This document shows, in pieces, positions 8,821-18,057 of a stretch of 64,000 nucleotides of DNA. Position 1 is the stretch's first letter. The number at the start of each line of letters is the position of its first letter. Where the stretch lies: NCBI RefSeq assembly GCF_014652895.1, contig NZ_BMZR01000001.1, forward strand, positions 744,001-808,000. The letters are read 5' to 3'. This stretch comes from Psychrobacter glaciei. GTDB taxonomy: Bacteria > Pseudomonadota > Gammaproteobacteria > Pseudomonadales > Moraxellaceae. Position numbers and translations under genes: made by a program. The notes under the pieces are model-generated. The model worked only from the letters and a program-made list of their open reading frames with translations, made no database searches and was not told the DNA's origin.

Positions 8821-10608
8821 ATGAGCCAAGCTTATCAACCGGACTCTGCAAAAACTTCTATTAAGAAAGTATCAGTGTCTTCAGAAAGTCCGCCTAAGCA
8901 TAAAACATTACTGCGTCTACTTAGCTACCTAAAGCCATATTGGTGGGCACTGCTATTGACGGTCGTGGGCTTTGCGATTAATGCGGGGACAGAGATTTGG
9001 ATTGCTAAGTTACTACAATATATCACTGATGCGATCAACCAAAATGATCAAAGCAAGAAAGCCTTATTTCCCCTACTGATCATCGGACTGTTCTTTGTAC
9101 GCGGTGTGGGTAGCTTTTTGGGTAATTACTATTCTGCTTTGGTCTCGCGCAACTTGGTCTATGAGTTGCGAGTAGAGGTGTTCAATAAACTGCTGCGTTT
9201 GCCAAGCTCATTTTATTTGGCAAATCCCGCTGGGACTATTTCATCGAAATTGATATTTGATGTTGAACAAGTCACCGCCGCGAGTACAGACTCGATGAAG
9301 ACGTTGCTGCGTGATGGTTTGACTGTCGTGGCATTGATAGGTTTTTTGCTGTATAGCAATTGGCGTTTGACCTTGATTTTATTTGTCGTACTACCGCCCA
9401 TACTATGGCTCATTCGCATCGCATCCAAGCGTTATCTCAAGCTCTCTAAAGGCATTCAAAAGACGATGGGCAACGTCAGCCATATCACCAATGAAGTCAT
9501 CGGTGGCTATCAAGTCGTAAAAAACTACGGCGGGCAAGCGTACGAAGCTGAACGCTTTGATAAAACATCAAAAAAGAACTTGCGCCAGGGCATGAAAGTT
9601 GTCGTCACCAATAGCATCAATACGCCTGCGGTACAGCTATTGATGGCGATGGCGATGTCAGTTGTGGTGTGGCTCGCATTGAGACCTGCAGTAATAGATA
9701 ACATTTCAGCTGGTGAGTTTATCTCATACATTGCAGCAGCAGGTTTGCTGAGCAAGCCAGTCAGGTCGCTCACCGATATCAATCAAAAATTGCAAAAAGG
9801 CATTGCCGCTGGTGAGTCTATTTTTGCGCTACTTGATGAGCCAGAAGAAGAAGACACAGGTACAATAAACAAAGCACTGTCAGGTGAGATGTCGTTAGAG
9901 AATATCAGTTTGATTTATCCTGATTCGACGGTCGCCCTGCATGACTTTACATTGAATATAAAAGCAGGTGAGACGGTTGCACTCGTGGGACGAAGCGGTG
10001 CAGGTAAGTCATCGTTAGTCAATTTATTGACGCGCACTCTAGAAGCCTCTTCAGGGCAGATTACGTTAGATGGTATGCCCATTGAAAGTATTAAGTTAGA
10101 GAGTTTGCGCGCCCAAATTGCCATGGTGAATCAGCAAGTAGTCCTGTTTAATACCACAGTTTTCAACAATATTGCTTATGGCAGCTTAGCTAATAAGACC
10201 CAAGCTGAAGTGGAACGTGCCGCAAAAGATGCCTTTGCTCATGATTTTATTATGAAGATGCCAAACGGTTATCAAAGTGAGGTCGGTGCTGAAGGCTTAC
10301 AACTGTCTGGTGGTCAACGTCAACGCTTATCGATTGCTCGCGCCTTATTAAAAGACGCCCCGATTCTAATCTTAGATGAGGCGACCAGTGCGCTTGATAA
10401 TGAGTCAGAATATTACATTCAGCAAGCGCTTGATAACGTAATGAAAGATCGTACTACGCTGGTTATTGCGCATCGATTAACCACGATTGAGTCAGCCGAT
10501 CGTATCGCTGTAATGGATGGCGGTCAGATCGTTGAGCTAGGGACACATGACGAGTTGATGCAGCTGCAAGGTCATTATGCGCAAATGTATGAGCGCGATT
10601 TTGAGTAA
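8821..10608 (+). CDS. msbA: Lipid A/phospholipid flippase MsbA (ABC exporter)
   Basis: MsbA flips core-lipid A across the inner membrane using ATP. The 595-residue protein is a half-transporter: six-helix type I exporter domain (~residues 40-330), then an ATPase domain with Walker A GRSGAGKS (Lys396), ABC signature LSGGQ (495-499), Walker B LILDE (Asp519, Glu520) and switch His in IAHRLTTIE. An RBS (GAGG) precedes the ATG. Downstream lpxK and kdsB also serve lipid A/LPS synthesis, which supports MsbA over a generic multidrug exporter. Confidence 0.95.
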   Translation: MSQAYQPDSAKTSIKKVSVSSESPPKHKTLLRLLSYLKPYWWALLLTVVGFAINAGTEIWIAKLLQYITDAINQNDQSKKALFPLLIIGLFFVRGVGSFLGNYYSALVSRNLVYELRVEVFNKLLRLPSSFYLANPAGTISSKLIFDVEQVTAASTDSMKTLLRDGLTVVALIGFLLYSNWRLTLILFVVLPPILWLIRIASKRYLKLSKGIQKTMGNVSHITNEVIGGYQVVKNYGGQAYEAERFDKTSKKNLRQGMKVVVTNSINTPAVQLLMAMAMSVVVWLALRPAVIDNISAGEFISYIAAAGLLSKPVRSLTDINQKLQKGIAAGESIFALLDEPEEEDTGTINKALSGEMSLENISLIYPDSTVALHDFTLNIKAGETVALVGRSGAGKSSLVNLLTRTLEASSGQITLDGMPIESIKLESLRAQIAMVNQQVVLFNTTVFNNIAYGSLANKTQAEVERAAKDAFAHDFIMKMPNGYQSEVGAEGLQLSGGQRQRLSIARALLKDAPILILDEATSALDNESEYYIQQALDNVMKDRTTLVIAHRLTTIESADRIAVMDGGQIVELGTHDELMQLQGHYAQMYERDFE

Positions 10609-10686
10609 GATTATGAACGATTTTACTAAGGTTTGAACGATAAAGTGTGAACGAGCACTAGGCTAATGAAAAAGTGACCAATACGA

Positions 10687-11799
10687 ATGAGCATTGAGAC
10701 GACAGTGACGCGTGCTTGGCAACGTCAAGCCGCTTGGTTGTGGCTATTATTGCCGATTAGCTGGTTGTATGGGCTCATTACCATGCTGCGTCGTCAAGCT
10801 TATAAGATGGGCTTACTATCCAGTTACCGCGCCCCAGTTCCTGTGATGGTGATTGGTAATATCAGCGTGGGTGGCAGTGGCAAGACGCCATTAATTATTG
10901 CCTTGGTTGATTACCTACAAGACCGAGGCGTAAAAGTAGGTGTTATCAGTCGCGGTTACGGTGGCGATAGTAGTCAAATGCCAGCTTTGGTCGATGCCGC
11001 CAGTTTACCCAATGTGGTAGGGGATGAGCCTTGTTTGATTGTCAATATGACAGATGCGCCCATGGCGGTATGCCCCAATCGTAAGCAAGCGATTACTACT
11101 TTATTGAATGCCCATCCTAAATTACAATTCATTATTGCTGATGATGGCTTACAGCACTATGCCCTACAACGTGACATTGAATGGATTGTGGTCGATTCAG
11201 CACGGGGCTTTGGTAATAAGCAATTACTCCCAACTGGATTTTTACGTGAGCCAATGTCACGGTTAGAAGGTGCTACGGTTATTTATCATGAAGGGCCAAA
11301 TAACAGTGCAGCGCCTCATAATAAAAACACCAAGCAGCAGTCACAAGCTGATCATCTGTCCATGCACCTGCAAGCGGACGACATGAAATTATTATGGCAA
11401 CCTGTATTGGCTGACGCTCATATTGATGCGCCTAAAAAGGGCAGTAGAGTCCATGCGGTGAGCGGTATTGGCTATCCGCAGCGGTTTTTTGATACTTTAC
11501 ACTCGCTTGGTTTTGAGGTTATAGGTCACCCTTATCCCGACCACTATGAGTTTAGCTTGGCTGAATTGTTGCAATATCGCGAATACCCCGTCGTGATAAC
11601 CACTAAAGATGCAGTAAAAATAAGAGCTTTGCTATTAAAAGCAACTGCGGCGCAAACGTTGAGCAATGACCATAAAGAGCTTGTAAGTAGACTCTGGATA
11701 TTGCCAGTAACAGCGGTGTTATCGGATAGTTGTTATGACAATTTACAGCAGCAATTAACCGTTTTAAATATTGATATGTCTAATAGTGAAAAGCTGTAA
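10687..11799 (+). CDS. lpxK: Tetraacyldisaccharide 4'-kinase LpxK
   Basis: LpxK phosphorylates the 4' position of the lipid A precursor at the inner membrane to form lipid IVA. The 370-residue protein has an N-terminal membrane-associated helix (WLWLLLPISWLYGLITMLRR), the P-loop GGSGKT at residues 62-67, and the conserved ADDGLQHYALQRDIEW, GFGNKQLLPTGFLREP and GIGYPQRFFDTL segments. It is ~40 residues longer than E. coli LpxK, owing to a Gln/His/Asn-rich insert around residues 205-225. It follows msbA by 78 bases and precedes kdsB by 35. Confidence 0.95.
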   Translation: MSIETTVTRAWQRQAAWLWLLLPISWLYGLITMLRRQAYKMGLLSSYRAPVPVMVIGNISVGGSGKTPLIIALVDYLQDRGVKVGVISRGYGGDSSQMPALVDAASLPNVVGDEPCLIVNMTDAPMAVCPNRKQAITTLLNAHPKLQFIIADDGLQHYALQRDIEWIVVDSARGFGNKQLLPTGFLREPMSRLEGATVIYHEGPNNSAAPHNKNTKQQSQADHLSMHLQADDMKLLWQPVLADAHIDAPKKGSRVHAVSGIGYPQRFFDTLHSLGFEVIGHPYPDHYEFSLAELLQYREYPVVITTKDAVKIRALLLKATAAQTLSNDHKELVSRLWILPVTAVLSDSCYDNLQQQLTVLNIDMSNSEKL

Positions 11800-11834
11800 A
11801 TCTTAGAATTTAAATGATTTTGTAGGAATAAACT

Positions 11835-12650
11835 ATGTCGCCCATCATTACGCCCGCCAAAACGCATATTGTCGTTCCTGCTCGCTTTAAGAGTACGCGA
11901 TTACCCGGTAAGCCTTTGTTAAATATTCATGGCAAGCCAATGATTCTTTGGGTCGCCGAAAAGGCGCAGGCAGCACACTTCGCTGATGATATGTGTATTG
12001 CGACCGATGATGAGCGTATTGCAAAAGTGTGTATGGATGCAGGTTTTGATGTGGTGATGACCAGCGCAGAGCACGCTTCAGGGACTGACCGTTTGGCTGA
12101 AGTCGCTGCCATTAAAGGCTGGGCTGAGCATGATATTGTGGTCAATATGCAAGGTGATGAACCGTTGGTACCGCCGCTATTATTAGAGCAGGTAAAGGCA
12201 CTTTTGGTAGCAGACAATGACAGCGTGATGGCTACCTTGTGTGAGCCTATTGATGACCACGAGACTTTTATGCGTCCATCAGTGGTAAAGGTTGTCAGTC
12301 AGCACGCTAATGATTTGCAACGGGCGCTATATTTCAGCCGAGCACCGATTCCTTGCGATCGAGATGTCGTATTGGCTAATGAGAGCAATAAGCAGCCGCC
12401 CAAAAATGCTTATCGTCATTTAGGGTTATATGCTTATCGCGTCAGCCTATTGCAGCAGTTTGTGCATTGGCCGCAAACGCCGCTTGAAATACTTGAAAGC
12501 TTAGAGCAATTACGTGTTTTAGAGAATGGTGGTCATATTGCTATTGCCACAGCCGCTTGCCAGCTACCAGCAGGTGTCGATACTCAAGAAGATTTGGATC
12601 GTTTAAATAGCATGAGCTTGGCGGATTTTCAAAACCCTCTCTCTAAATAG
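11835..12650 (+). CDS. kdsB: 3-deoxy-manno-octulosonate cytidylyltransferase KdsB
   Basis: KdsB activates Kdo with CTP to give CMP-Kdo, the donor for the LPS inner core. The 271-residue protein shows the nucleotidyltransferase signature [15 protein letters not shown] near the N-terminus, [27 protein letters not shown] and [10 protein letters not shown], all typical of KdsB. An RBS (TAGGAA) precedes the ATG. It follows lpxK closely. In many Pseudomonas-like genomes a small Trm112/YcaR gene lies between lpxK and kdsB; here the 35-base gap leaves no room for it. Confidence 0.96.
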   Translation: MSPIITPAKTHIVVPARFKSTRLPGKPLLNIHGKPMILWVAEKAQAAHFADDMCIATDDERIAKVCMDAGFDVVMTSAEHASGTDRLAEVAAIKGWAEHDIVVNMQGDEPLVPPLLLEQVKALLVADNDSVMATLCEPIDDHETFMRPSVVKVVSQHANDLQRALYFSRAPIPCDRDVVLANESNKQPPKNAYRHLGLYAYRVSLLQQFVHWPQTPLEILESLEQLRVLENGGHIAIATAACQLPAGVDTQEDLDRLNSMSLADFQNPLSK

Positions 12651-12787
12651 CCTAAGTAAAAACAAACTTCCTGCTAAGTGACACTATTACACTACCTAAT
12701 CGCACTACCTACTAATTTATCAGGCACATTTATCAAGCATAATAGTCGTCAAGTACAGTCATCAAGCAAAGCTATAGAGCAAAATTT

Positions 12788-13924
12788 ATGAGTGACCTCA
12801 CAGAAAGTACAGGTGCATTAGATACGTCAGATGGCATTTATTTTGCACCGTTACTGCCGTGGCAGAAAACTCTGTGGTCGCAGTTGACCAAGCGGGTGTC
12901 AACGTCGCAACAGTCTTTGCCTCATGCAATGCTCGCAGCAGGGATGCAAGGTATGGGCAAGCGTGCTTTTGTATGGCGTTTGGTCGCTTGGTTGTTGTGT
13001 CGTCAGCGTGATACTCATCCATTTGGTGCTTGCGCCGAGTGTGAGAGCTGCCAGTGGCTCAGATCCGGTACGCATCCAAGCTTACAAGTGCTTCCTATCG
13101 TCAGTATGCCGGTCAGTGTGGAAAATACAAGTAATAAAGAAGCTGCCAGTAGTAGTGCTAAAGACAAAAAATCTGCCAAAGCCGCTAGCAATAGTGCTCT
13201 TAAAATAAAAGTTGATGATATTCGTGCATTGCAGCCTTTTATTTACCAAGGTGGGCAAGGGATGCGCATCTGCGTGCTAGATCATGCCGAAAAAATGACG
13301 GTTGCTGCTGCCAACGCGCTGCTTAAGACTTTGGAAGAGCCGCAAGCACAAGTTCATTTATTTTTACTCAGCGATACGCCAGCGCAGCTTTTACCGACCA
13401 TTAAAAGTCGGGTTCAACAGCTGCCACTTCAGACCATTGAGCCTGCTACTGCCGTTGAATATGTGACGCAGGCGCTTGGATCTACGGTCAATCGTGAAGC
13501 GGTAGGAACAGCGGCAATTGAGCAACTTATCCAACTGGCAAATGGTGCGCCTTTAGCGGCGATAGCGCTGGCGCAGGCACCTTGGTATAGTAAGCGTGCA
13601 TTGTGGCTGACAACATGGCAAGCACTACGTAGTGGCAAACGAAGTAGTATCGCAGCCAGCGATTATTGGCAAACCCAGCTTAGTATCATAGAGTTTATCC
13701 AGCTGTCTGAGCTGATGCTGCTTGATATGCGCCGTGTTTGCTTGGGACTGAGCGAACTGCAAAAAGACATCAGTCTCTCAGTAGCATTAGACACTTATCA
13801 ACCTACTGACAGTGGTTTAGAAGGCTTTGCGGCTAGCCTACAGCAGACCAAAATTGCCCTACAACAAAATGTGCAAGAAAAATTCGCCTATGATAAGCTA
13901 ATGCAAGAATTGGCCTATCTATAG
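12788..13924 (+). CDS. holB: DNA polymerase III subunit delta'
   Basis: HolB is a clamp-loader subunit of the replicative polymerase. The 378-residue protein has the degenerate P-loop AAGMQGMGKRAF near residue 60, a four-cysteine zinc knuckle (CRQRD...CAECESC, about residues 73-90), and the clamp-loader segments VDDIRALQPFIYQGG, AANALLKTLEEPQ and the SRVQQLP arginine-finger motif. A Lys/Ala/Ser-rich insert of about 25 residues follows the zinc knuckle. The tmk neighbour common elsewhere is absent, but pilZ follows 155 bases downstream, as in Pseudomonas and Acinetobacter. Confidence 0.94.
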   Translation: MSDLTESTGALDTSDGIYFAPLLPWQKTLWSQLTKRVSTSQQSLPHAMLAAGMQGMGKRAFVWRLVAWLLCRQRDTHPFGACAECESCQWLRSGTHPSLQVLPIVSMPVSVENTSNKEAASSSAKDKKSAKAASNSALKIKVDDIRALQPFIYQGGQGMRICVLDHAEKMTVAAANALLKTLEEPQAQVHLFLLSDTPAQLLPTIKSRVQQLPLQTIEPATAVEYVTQALGSTVNREAVGTAAIEQLIQLANGAPLAAIALAQAPWYSKRALWLTTWQALRSGKRSSIAASDYWQTQLSIIEFIQLSELMLLDMRRVCLGLSELQKDISLSVALDTYQPTDSGLEGFAASLQQTKIALQQNVQEKFAYDKLMQELAYL

Positions 13925-14079
13925 TCAATCCACTTTAGAAATTAAGTGCAGCAGGACTAAGAAGATTAAGACCAAGATTAAGATGTTCATTATTATTTGG
14001 TGATCTATTAATGCGTTGGTCTAGCTATGATTTATCATTTATAAAATACCTCAAAACTCATTTATAAAGGAAGCTGACT

Positions 14080-14427
14080 ATGGCAATGCCAGGGCGTGGC
14101 GGGATTCTAACCTGCCATATGGAAGATATCGAAACGTTATACGCCAGCTATTTATCTTTTGTAAATAATGGTGCCTTGTTTATTTCCTCTGATCGCGTGC
14201 AAAAGCTGGGCGATGAGGTGTTTATTGCGGTGACTTTACCCAACTCTAGCGAGCGCTTACCGATGAATGGTAAGGTGGTATGGATTAGTTCTAAAGTTCA
14301 AAGCGGTCGTCCTGCAGGTTTTGCGGTGCAGATTGGCACTGATATCGCAGGGCAAAGAATCAAAAATGAAGTCGAGCGCTTATTGGCTGGTAAAATAGAC
14401 AGTTTGCAGTCTACTTATACCATGTAG
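14080..14427 (+). CDS. pilZ: Type IV pilus assembly PilZ-domain protein
   Basis: The 115-residue protein is a single PilZ domain (YLSFVNNGALFISSDR, VFIAVTLPN, GKVVWIS). As in Pseudomonas and Xanthomonas PilZ, the RxxxR c-di-GMP-binding motif is not evident, so it probably acts by protein contact with pilus regulators (PilB, FimX type) rather than as a c-di-GMP receptor; that role is known for the family and inferred here. Its position after holB is the classical location. RBS AGGAAG precedes the ATG. A strong terminator follows. Confidence 0.9.
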   Translation: MAMPGRGGILTCHMEDIETLYASYLSFVNNGALFISSDRVQKLGDEVFIAVTLPNSSERLPMNGKVVWISSKVQSGRPAGFAVQIGTDIAGQRIKNEVERLLAGKIDSLQSTYTM

Positions 14428-14492
14428 CGTGTCTGTCTATTCGTGCGCTTATCTACTGAAATAACGATGAGTTTCAAGATAGATAGTAAGAT

Positions 14493-14533
14493 AAAAAACA
14501 CCACCTTATATATGCGTAAGGTGGTGTTTTTTT
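14493..14533. terminator. Bidirectional intrinsic terminator between pilZ and ppk2
   Basis: The 14-bp perfect stem AAAACACCACCTTA/TAAGGTGGTGTTTT with an 8-base loop is flanked by an A-run and a T-run, so it can end both converging genes. Confidence 0.9.
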
Positions 14534-14583
14534 AAGCAAAATATAACTGGGTTAAGTGAGGCTCAGCAATGCAGGAGTGTGTT

Positions 14584-15597
14584 TTAGTAACGCGGCGGCA
14601 CATACATATCGTCTGGAATCGGCTCACGATAGTACTCATCATCACGCTTGCGCTCGGGTAGTTCTACCTCATCGCGCGGCACTTCTTTATAAGGAATTTG
14701 CTCCAGTAGATGCGCAACACAATTTAGCCTCGCGCGCTTTTTATTATTACCTTCGACCACCCACCACGGCGCTTCAGGGATATGAGTACGCTCAAACATG
14801 GTCTCTTTTGCCTTGGTATAGTCCTCCCAACGCCGCCGTGATTGCAGATCCATCGCTGAAAGCTTCCACTGTTTAAGAGGATCATGAATGCGGCTCATAA
14901 AGCGTGAATGCTGCTCATCATCAGTAATCGAAAACCAGTATTTGACCAAGCGAATACCAGAGCGTACTAGCATGCGCTCAAATTCGGGCACCGACTGAAA
15001 AAACTCTTCATACTGCGCATCTGTACAAAACCCCATGACGCGCTCGACACCGACACGGTTATACCAACTACGATCAAAAAGTACAATCTCACCAGCGGCT
15101 GGCAAGTGCGCCACATAACGCTGAAAATACCATTGTGATTGCTCACGTTCCGTTGGTGCAGGCAGGGCAGCGACCCTACAAACGCGCGGGTTTAATCGCT
15201 GAGTGATACGCTTGATGGCACCACCTTTACCTGCAGAATCACGACCCTCAAATATCACCACAATACGCTCACCGCGAGCTACCACCCAATCTTGTAACTT
15301 GATAAGTTCTCGCTGTAATCGTACTAACTCTTGAAAATACATACGGCGATCGAGTCTTTCTTGCTCGCTCATTTCCCGACCATCAAACCGAAAGTCTCGC
15401 ATGTAATCATCGATTTCGTTCTCAAGCTCTTCGTCATAGGTATCAATCAAGTCTTGATGCATCTTACGGCGCAGCTCATCATCAAAGACTTCCTTATCCA
15501 TGCGACCAATAAAATTGGCCTGCTCAGATGAGGTGAGCTCATTACGCTCTTGCGCGGTCAATGAATTGGGTTCAATCGCTGAGGGTATTTTGCTCAT
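14584..15597 (-). CDS. ppk2: Polyphosphate kinase 2
   Basis: PPK2 enzymes transfer phosphate between polyphosphate and nucleotides. The 337-residue protein has the one-domain class I PPK2 plan: Walker A FEGRDSAGKGGAIKRI (about residues 115-130), the lid and FDRSWYNRVGVERVMGF Walker B region, and the C-terminal segments WKLSAMDLQSRRRWEDYTKAKETMF and WWVVEGNNKKRARLN. Direction (GDP/ADP to NTP or the reverse) cannot be told from sequence. It starts at the ATG at 15597, preceded by an RBS (GGAG on the minus strand). It is separated by terminators on both sides and is monocistronic. Confidence 0.93.
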   Translation of the reverse strand: MSKIPSAIEPNSLTAQERNELTSSEQANFIGRMDKEVFDDELRRKMHQDLIDTYDEELENEIDDYMRDFRFDGREMSEQERLDRRMYFQELVRLQRELIKLQDWVVARGERIVVIFEGRDSAGKGGAIKRITQRLNPRVCRVAALPAPTEREQSQWYFQRYVAHLPAAGEIVLFDRSWYNRVGVERVMGFCTDAQYEEFFQSVPEFERMLVRSGIRLVKYWFSITDDEQHSRFMSRIHDPLKQWKLSAMDLQSRRRWEDYTKAKETMFERTHIPEAPWWVVEGNNKKRARLNCVAHLLEQIPYKEVPRDEVELPERKRDDEYYREPIPDDMYVPPRY

Positions 15598-15751
15598 ATC
15601 AAGCTCCAGATAAATGATGTCATGGTTATTATTGATTATTCTTACTTTATCATATCTGCTAGCAGTGCTATGCGTTGGCTACGTTTCATTATTGTGTTGT
15701 CTGACGGTTTCTGACCAAATTTACAATTATTGATGGAGAGAAGATAGGCAT

Positions 15752-15790
15752 AAAAAAACACCCTCTAATCCATTGATTAAAGGGTGTTTT
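15752..15790. terminator. Intrinsic terminator downstream of thiolase gene
   Basis: An ACACCCT...AGGGTGT stem extended by TAATC/GATTA lies between A- and T-runs. It ends the minus-strand thiolase transcript before ppk2. Confidence 0.85.
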
Positions 15791-15833
15791 AAAACTTTCA
15801 GCTATTTATTGCCAAGTTACCTCAGCTAGAAAT

Positions 15834-17408
15834 TTACTTCTCTAGGATGCAAGTCACGCCTTGACCACCTGCGGCGCAGATAGAGATAAGCACACGTCCT
15901 GAGCCTTTTTGATCCAGTAATTTAGCAGCCGTTGCTAAGATACGACCACCAGTGGCAGCGAACGGATGCCCTGCCGCAAGTGATGAGCCATTCACATTGA
16001 GCTTGCTACGGTCGATAGAGCCTAATGGCGCGTCAAGACCTAGACGCTCTTCACAGAACTTCTCATCTTCCCAAGCAGTTAATGTTGATAATACTTGTGA
16101 AGCAAAAGCTTCATGAATTTCGTAAAAATCAAAATCCTGCAACGTTAGACCAGCACGCTCAAGCATACGCGGTACGGCATATGCAGGTGCCATTAATAAG
16201 CCTTCTGTCGTGCCAGATTTACCAATGAAATCAACAGCAGCTGTTTCTTGATGGACGATATAAGCCAATGGCTTCAGACCATGCTCTTTTGCCCATTCAT
16301 CCGTACCCAGTAGTACACAAGAAGCACCATCAGTTAGCGGCGTAGAGTTAGCAGCCGTCATCGTCGGGTTAGCATTCTTTCTGCCAAATACTGGCTTTAG
16401 TTTACCCAGTTTTTCTAAAGTGGTATCCGGACGCAAGTTATTGTCGCGCGTTAGACCTTTATATGGAGTGATTAGGTCATCAAAGAAACCTTCATCATAA
16501 GCGCGCGCTAGGTTTTGATGGCTATTAAAAGCAAGCTCATCTTGTGCTTCACGGCTGATATTCCATTCAAGTGCAGTGATGGCTTGATGATCACCCATTG
16601 ATAAACCAGTACGTGGCTCACCATTTTTTGGCGCATCGAGTAAGTCTTTTGGATTTAAGCCCATTAATGCTTTTAGACGTTGTTTGTTGTCTTTAGCAGC
16701 ACCCAATTTGATAAGTACTTTACGTAGGCCATCGCCAACTGCGATAGGGGCATCAGATGTAGTATCTACGCCACCAGTAATGGCTGAATCGATAAGACCA
16801 AGGGCGATTTTGTTAGCAGAAGCAAAGGTCGCTTGCAAGCCAGTACCGCAAGCTTGTGAGATGTCATAAGTTGGGGTATGTGGGTTCAGATCGGTGTTTA
16901 GTGTGGCTTCACGAGTTAGGTTGATATCGCGGCTTAGTTTCATAACGGCACCAGCGACGACTTCACCGATTTTTTCGTCTTGCAAATTAAAACGCTCAAC
17001 CAGACCATTCAATGCAGCGGTTAGCATATCTGTGTTGCTGACGTCTGCATATGAGCCGTTTGAGCGTGCAAATGGGATACGGTTGCCACCTAAAATTGCG
17101 ACGCGGTTTAGACCAGAAGCAAGCTTCGTAGCGCTTGATTTTTTAGCAGAGGTAGCGGTCTTTTTGGCAGCAGGAGTATCGACTTTATCATCAGCGGCTT
17201 TTTTACTGGTAGTGTCTTTAGCGGCACTTGTTTTAGTGTCGGTGCTGCTGGTTTTCTTAGCCGTCGCTTCTTTCTTGTTGCTATCTGGCTTAGCATTATC
17301 TATTGGCTTAGCGCTATCTGATTTGGTACTGCTTGATTTGTTATCGGTAGACTTTACGACAGTGCTTTCAACAACAGGACTCTCAGGGTGATTATTTTTA
17401 TTACTCAT
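15834..17408 (-). CDS. Acetyl-CoA C-acyltransferase (thiolase) with long low-complexity N-terminus
   Basis: Thiolases condense or cleave acyl-CoA. The catalytic set is complete: acyl-accepting Cys187 in SQACGTGLQ, the YEIHEAFA motif, His481 in AAGHPFAATGG and Cys511 in ICAAGGQG. The core from VAILGGNRIPF (residue ~103) onward is of normal length for a thiolase (~420). The first ~100 residues are almost only Lys, Ser, Thr, Ala and Asp, with repeated AKK/TSAK elements like histone-H1-type or AlgP-type tails; no Met inside it offers a better start, and a good RBS (AAGGA) precedes the ATG at 17408, so the extension is probably real. Divergent from the FabG-like gene, with which it likely works. 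Confidence 0.88.
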   Translation of the reverse strand: MSNKNNHPESPVVESTVVKSTDNKSSSTKSDSAKPIDNAKPDSNKKEATAKKTSSTDTKTSAAKDTTSKKAADDKVDTPAAKKTATSAKKSSATKLASGLNRVAILGGNRIPFARSNGSYADVSNTDMLTAALNGLVERFNLQDEKIGEVVAGAVMKLSRDINLTREATLNTDLNPHTPTYDISQACGTGLQATFASANKIALGLIDSAITGGVDTTSDAPIAVGDGLRKVLIKLGAAKDNKQRLKALMGLNPKDLLDAPKNGEPRTGLSMGDHQAITALEWNISREAQDELAFNSHQNLARAYDEGFFDDLITPYKGLTRDNNLRPDTTLEKLGKLKPVFGRKNANPTMTAANSTPLTDGASCVLLGTDEWAKEHGLKPLAYIVHQETAAVDFIGKSGTTEGLLMAPAYAVPRMLERAGLTLQDFDFYEIHEAFASQVLSTLTAWEDEKFCEERLGLDAPLGSIDRSKLNVNGSSLAAGHPFAATGGRILATAAKLLDQKGSGRVLISICAAGGQGVTCILEK

Positions 17409-18057
17409 AATATTATCCTTAAAATATTGGCAGAAAAAAAGAAGGTAGCCCTTAAAAAGGGTTACTAATTAAAATGTACTGCTTAAGTTGCTTGCAGGTA
17501 TTACTTAATGATTTAATGCAATGAGCAAATGTTATCATTTATGATGCCGTCTAGCTGTGTATCATAAGACGTTTTTGCTGCCTTACTGTATGTCTTTAGC
17601 AAACTATGTGACACTTATTTAAGCTCAGTAATCTCTCAGTCCACTGATAGCTATAAAAGCAGCCATGATATTTCTTAGAATGATAACTTTCGTAGACTGG
17701 CTAGTATTGATTATTAGCATTGCATAACGGCACGTTTGATAATATATTGTTATCGATAAATGCATTTGCCATAACTTATAGGTCTGATTTTAGCACAACA
17801 TGGCGATTTTTAAATCTAAAAAAAGAGACTGTCTTGTATACTGGCTTGTCTACAGATTGTTATAGACATTGTTGGCTTTTGGACTTGTTTACCATGTGAG
17901 TGTATAGTTAAGGCAGTTTTGTACCCATTTACTAAATATAAATAATTATGATGCTGATGAGTCTTTATACTTGTTGGTGTTTGTATGAGTGATTATAAAA
18001 GACAAATTCCATTTTTCATTTACTCTTATCTTAACCTTTCGTTATAGGAATTATATT
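17409..18057. promoter_or_regulatory. Divergent intergenic region between thiolase and FabG-like genes
   Basis: This 649-base AT-rich region holds no plausible gene. On the thiolase side it has a terminator-like leader hairpin (listed separately). On the reductase side a reasonable sigma-70 promoter is TTGGAC (17879-17884), an 18-base spacer and TATAGT (17903-17908), with the inverted repeat TGTCTA-N10-TAGACA (17847-17868) just upstream. These are visual calls. The untranslated leader of the reductase would then be about 140 bases. Confidence 0.4.
17434..17465 (-). promoter_or_regulatory. Terminator-like hairpin in thiolase leader (possible attenuator)
   Basis: On the minus strand a 9-bp stem (GTAACCCTT/AAGGGCTAC, one G-U pair, 3-base loop) is followed after 4 bases by TTTTTTT, and this ends only ~25 bases before the thiolase start codon. 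Nothing upstream on this strand for 590 bases needs terminating, so it is either an attenuator or an accidental structure. Confidence 0.5.

Noticed and set aside
16894..17391. Long plus-strand open frame opposite the thiolase N-terminus
   Set aside because: It is antisense to the low-complexity tail, has a repetitive hydrophobic translation produced by the complementary codons, and no RBS.
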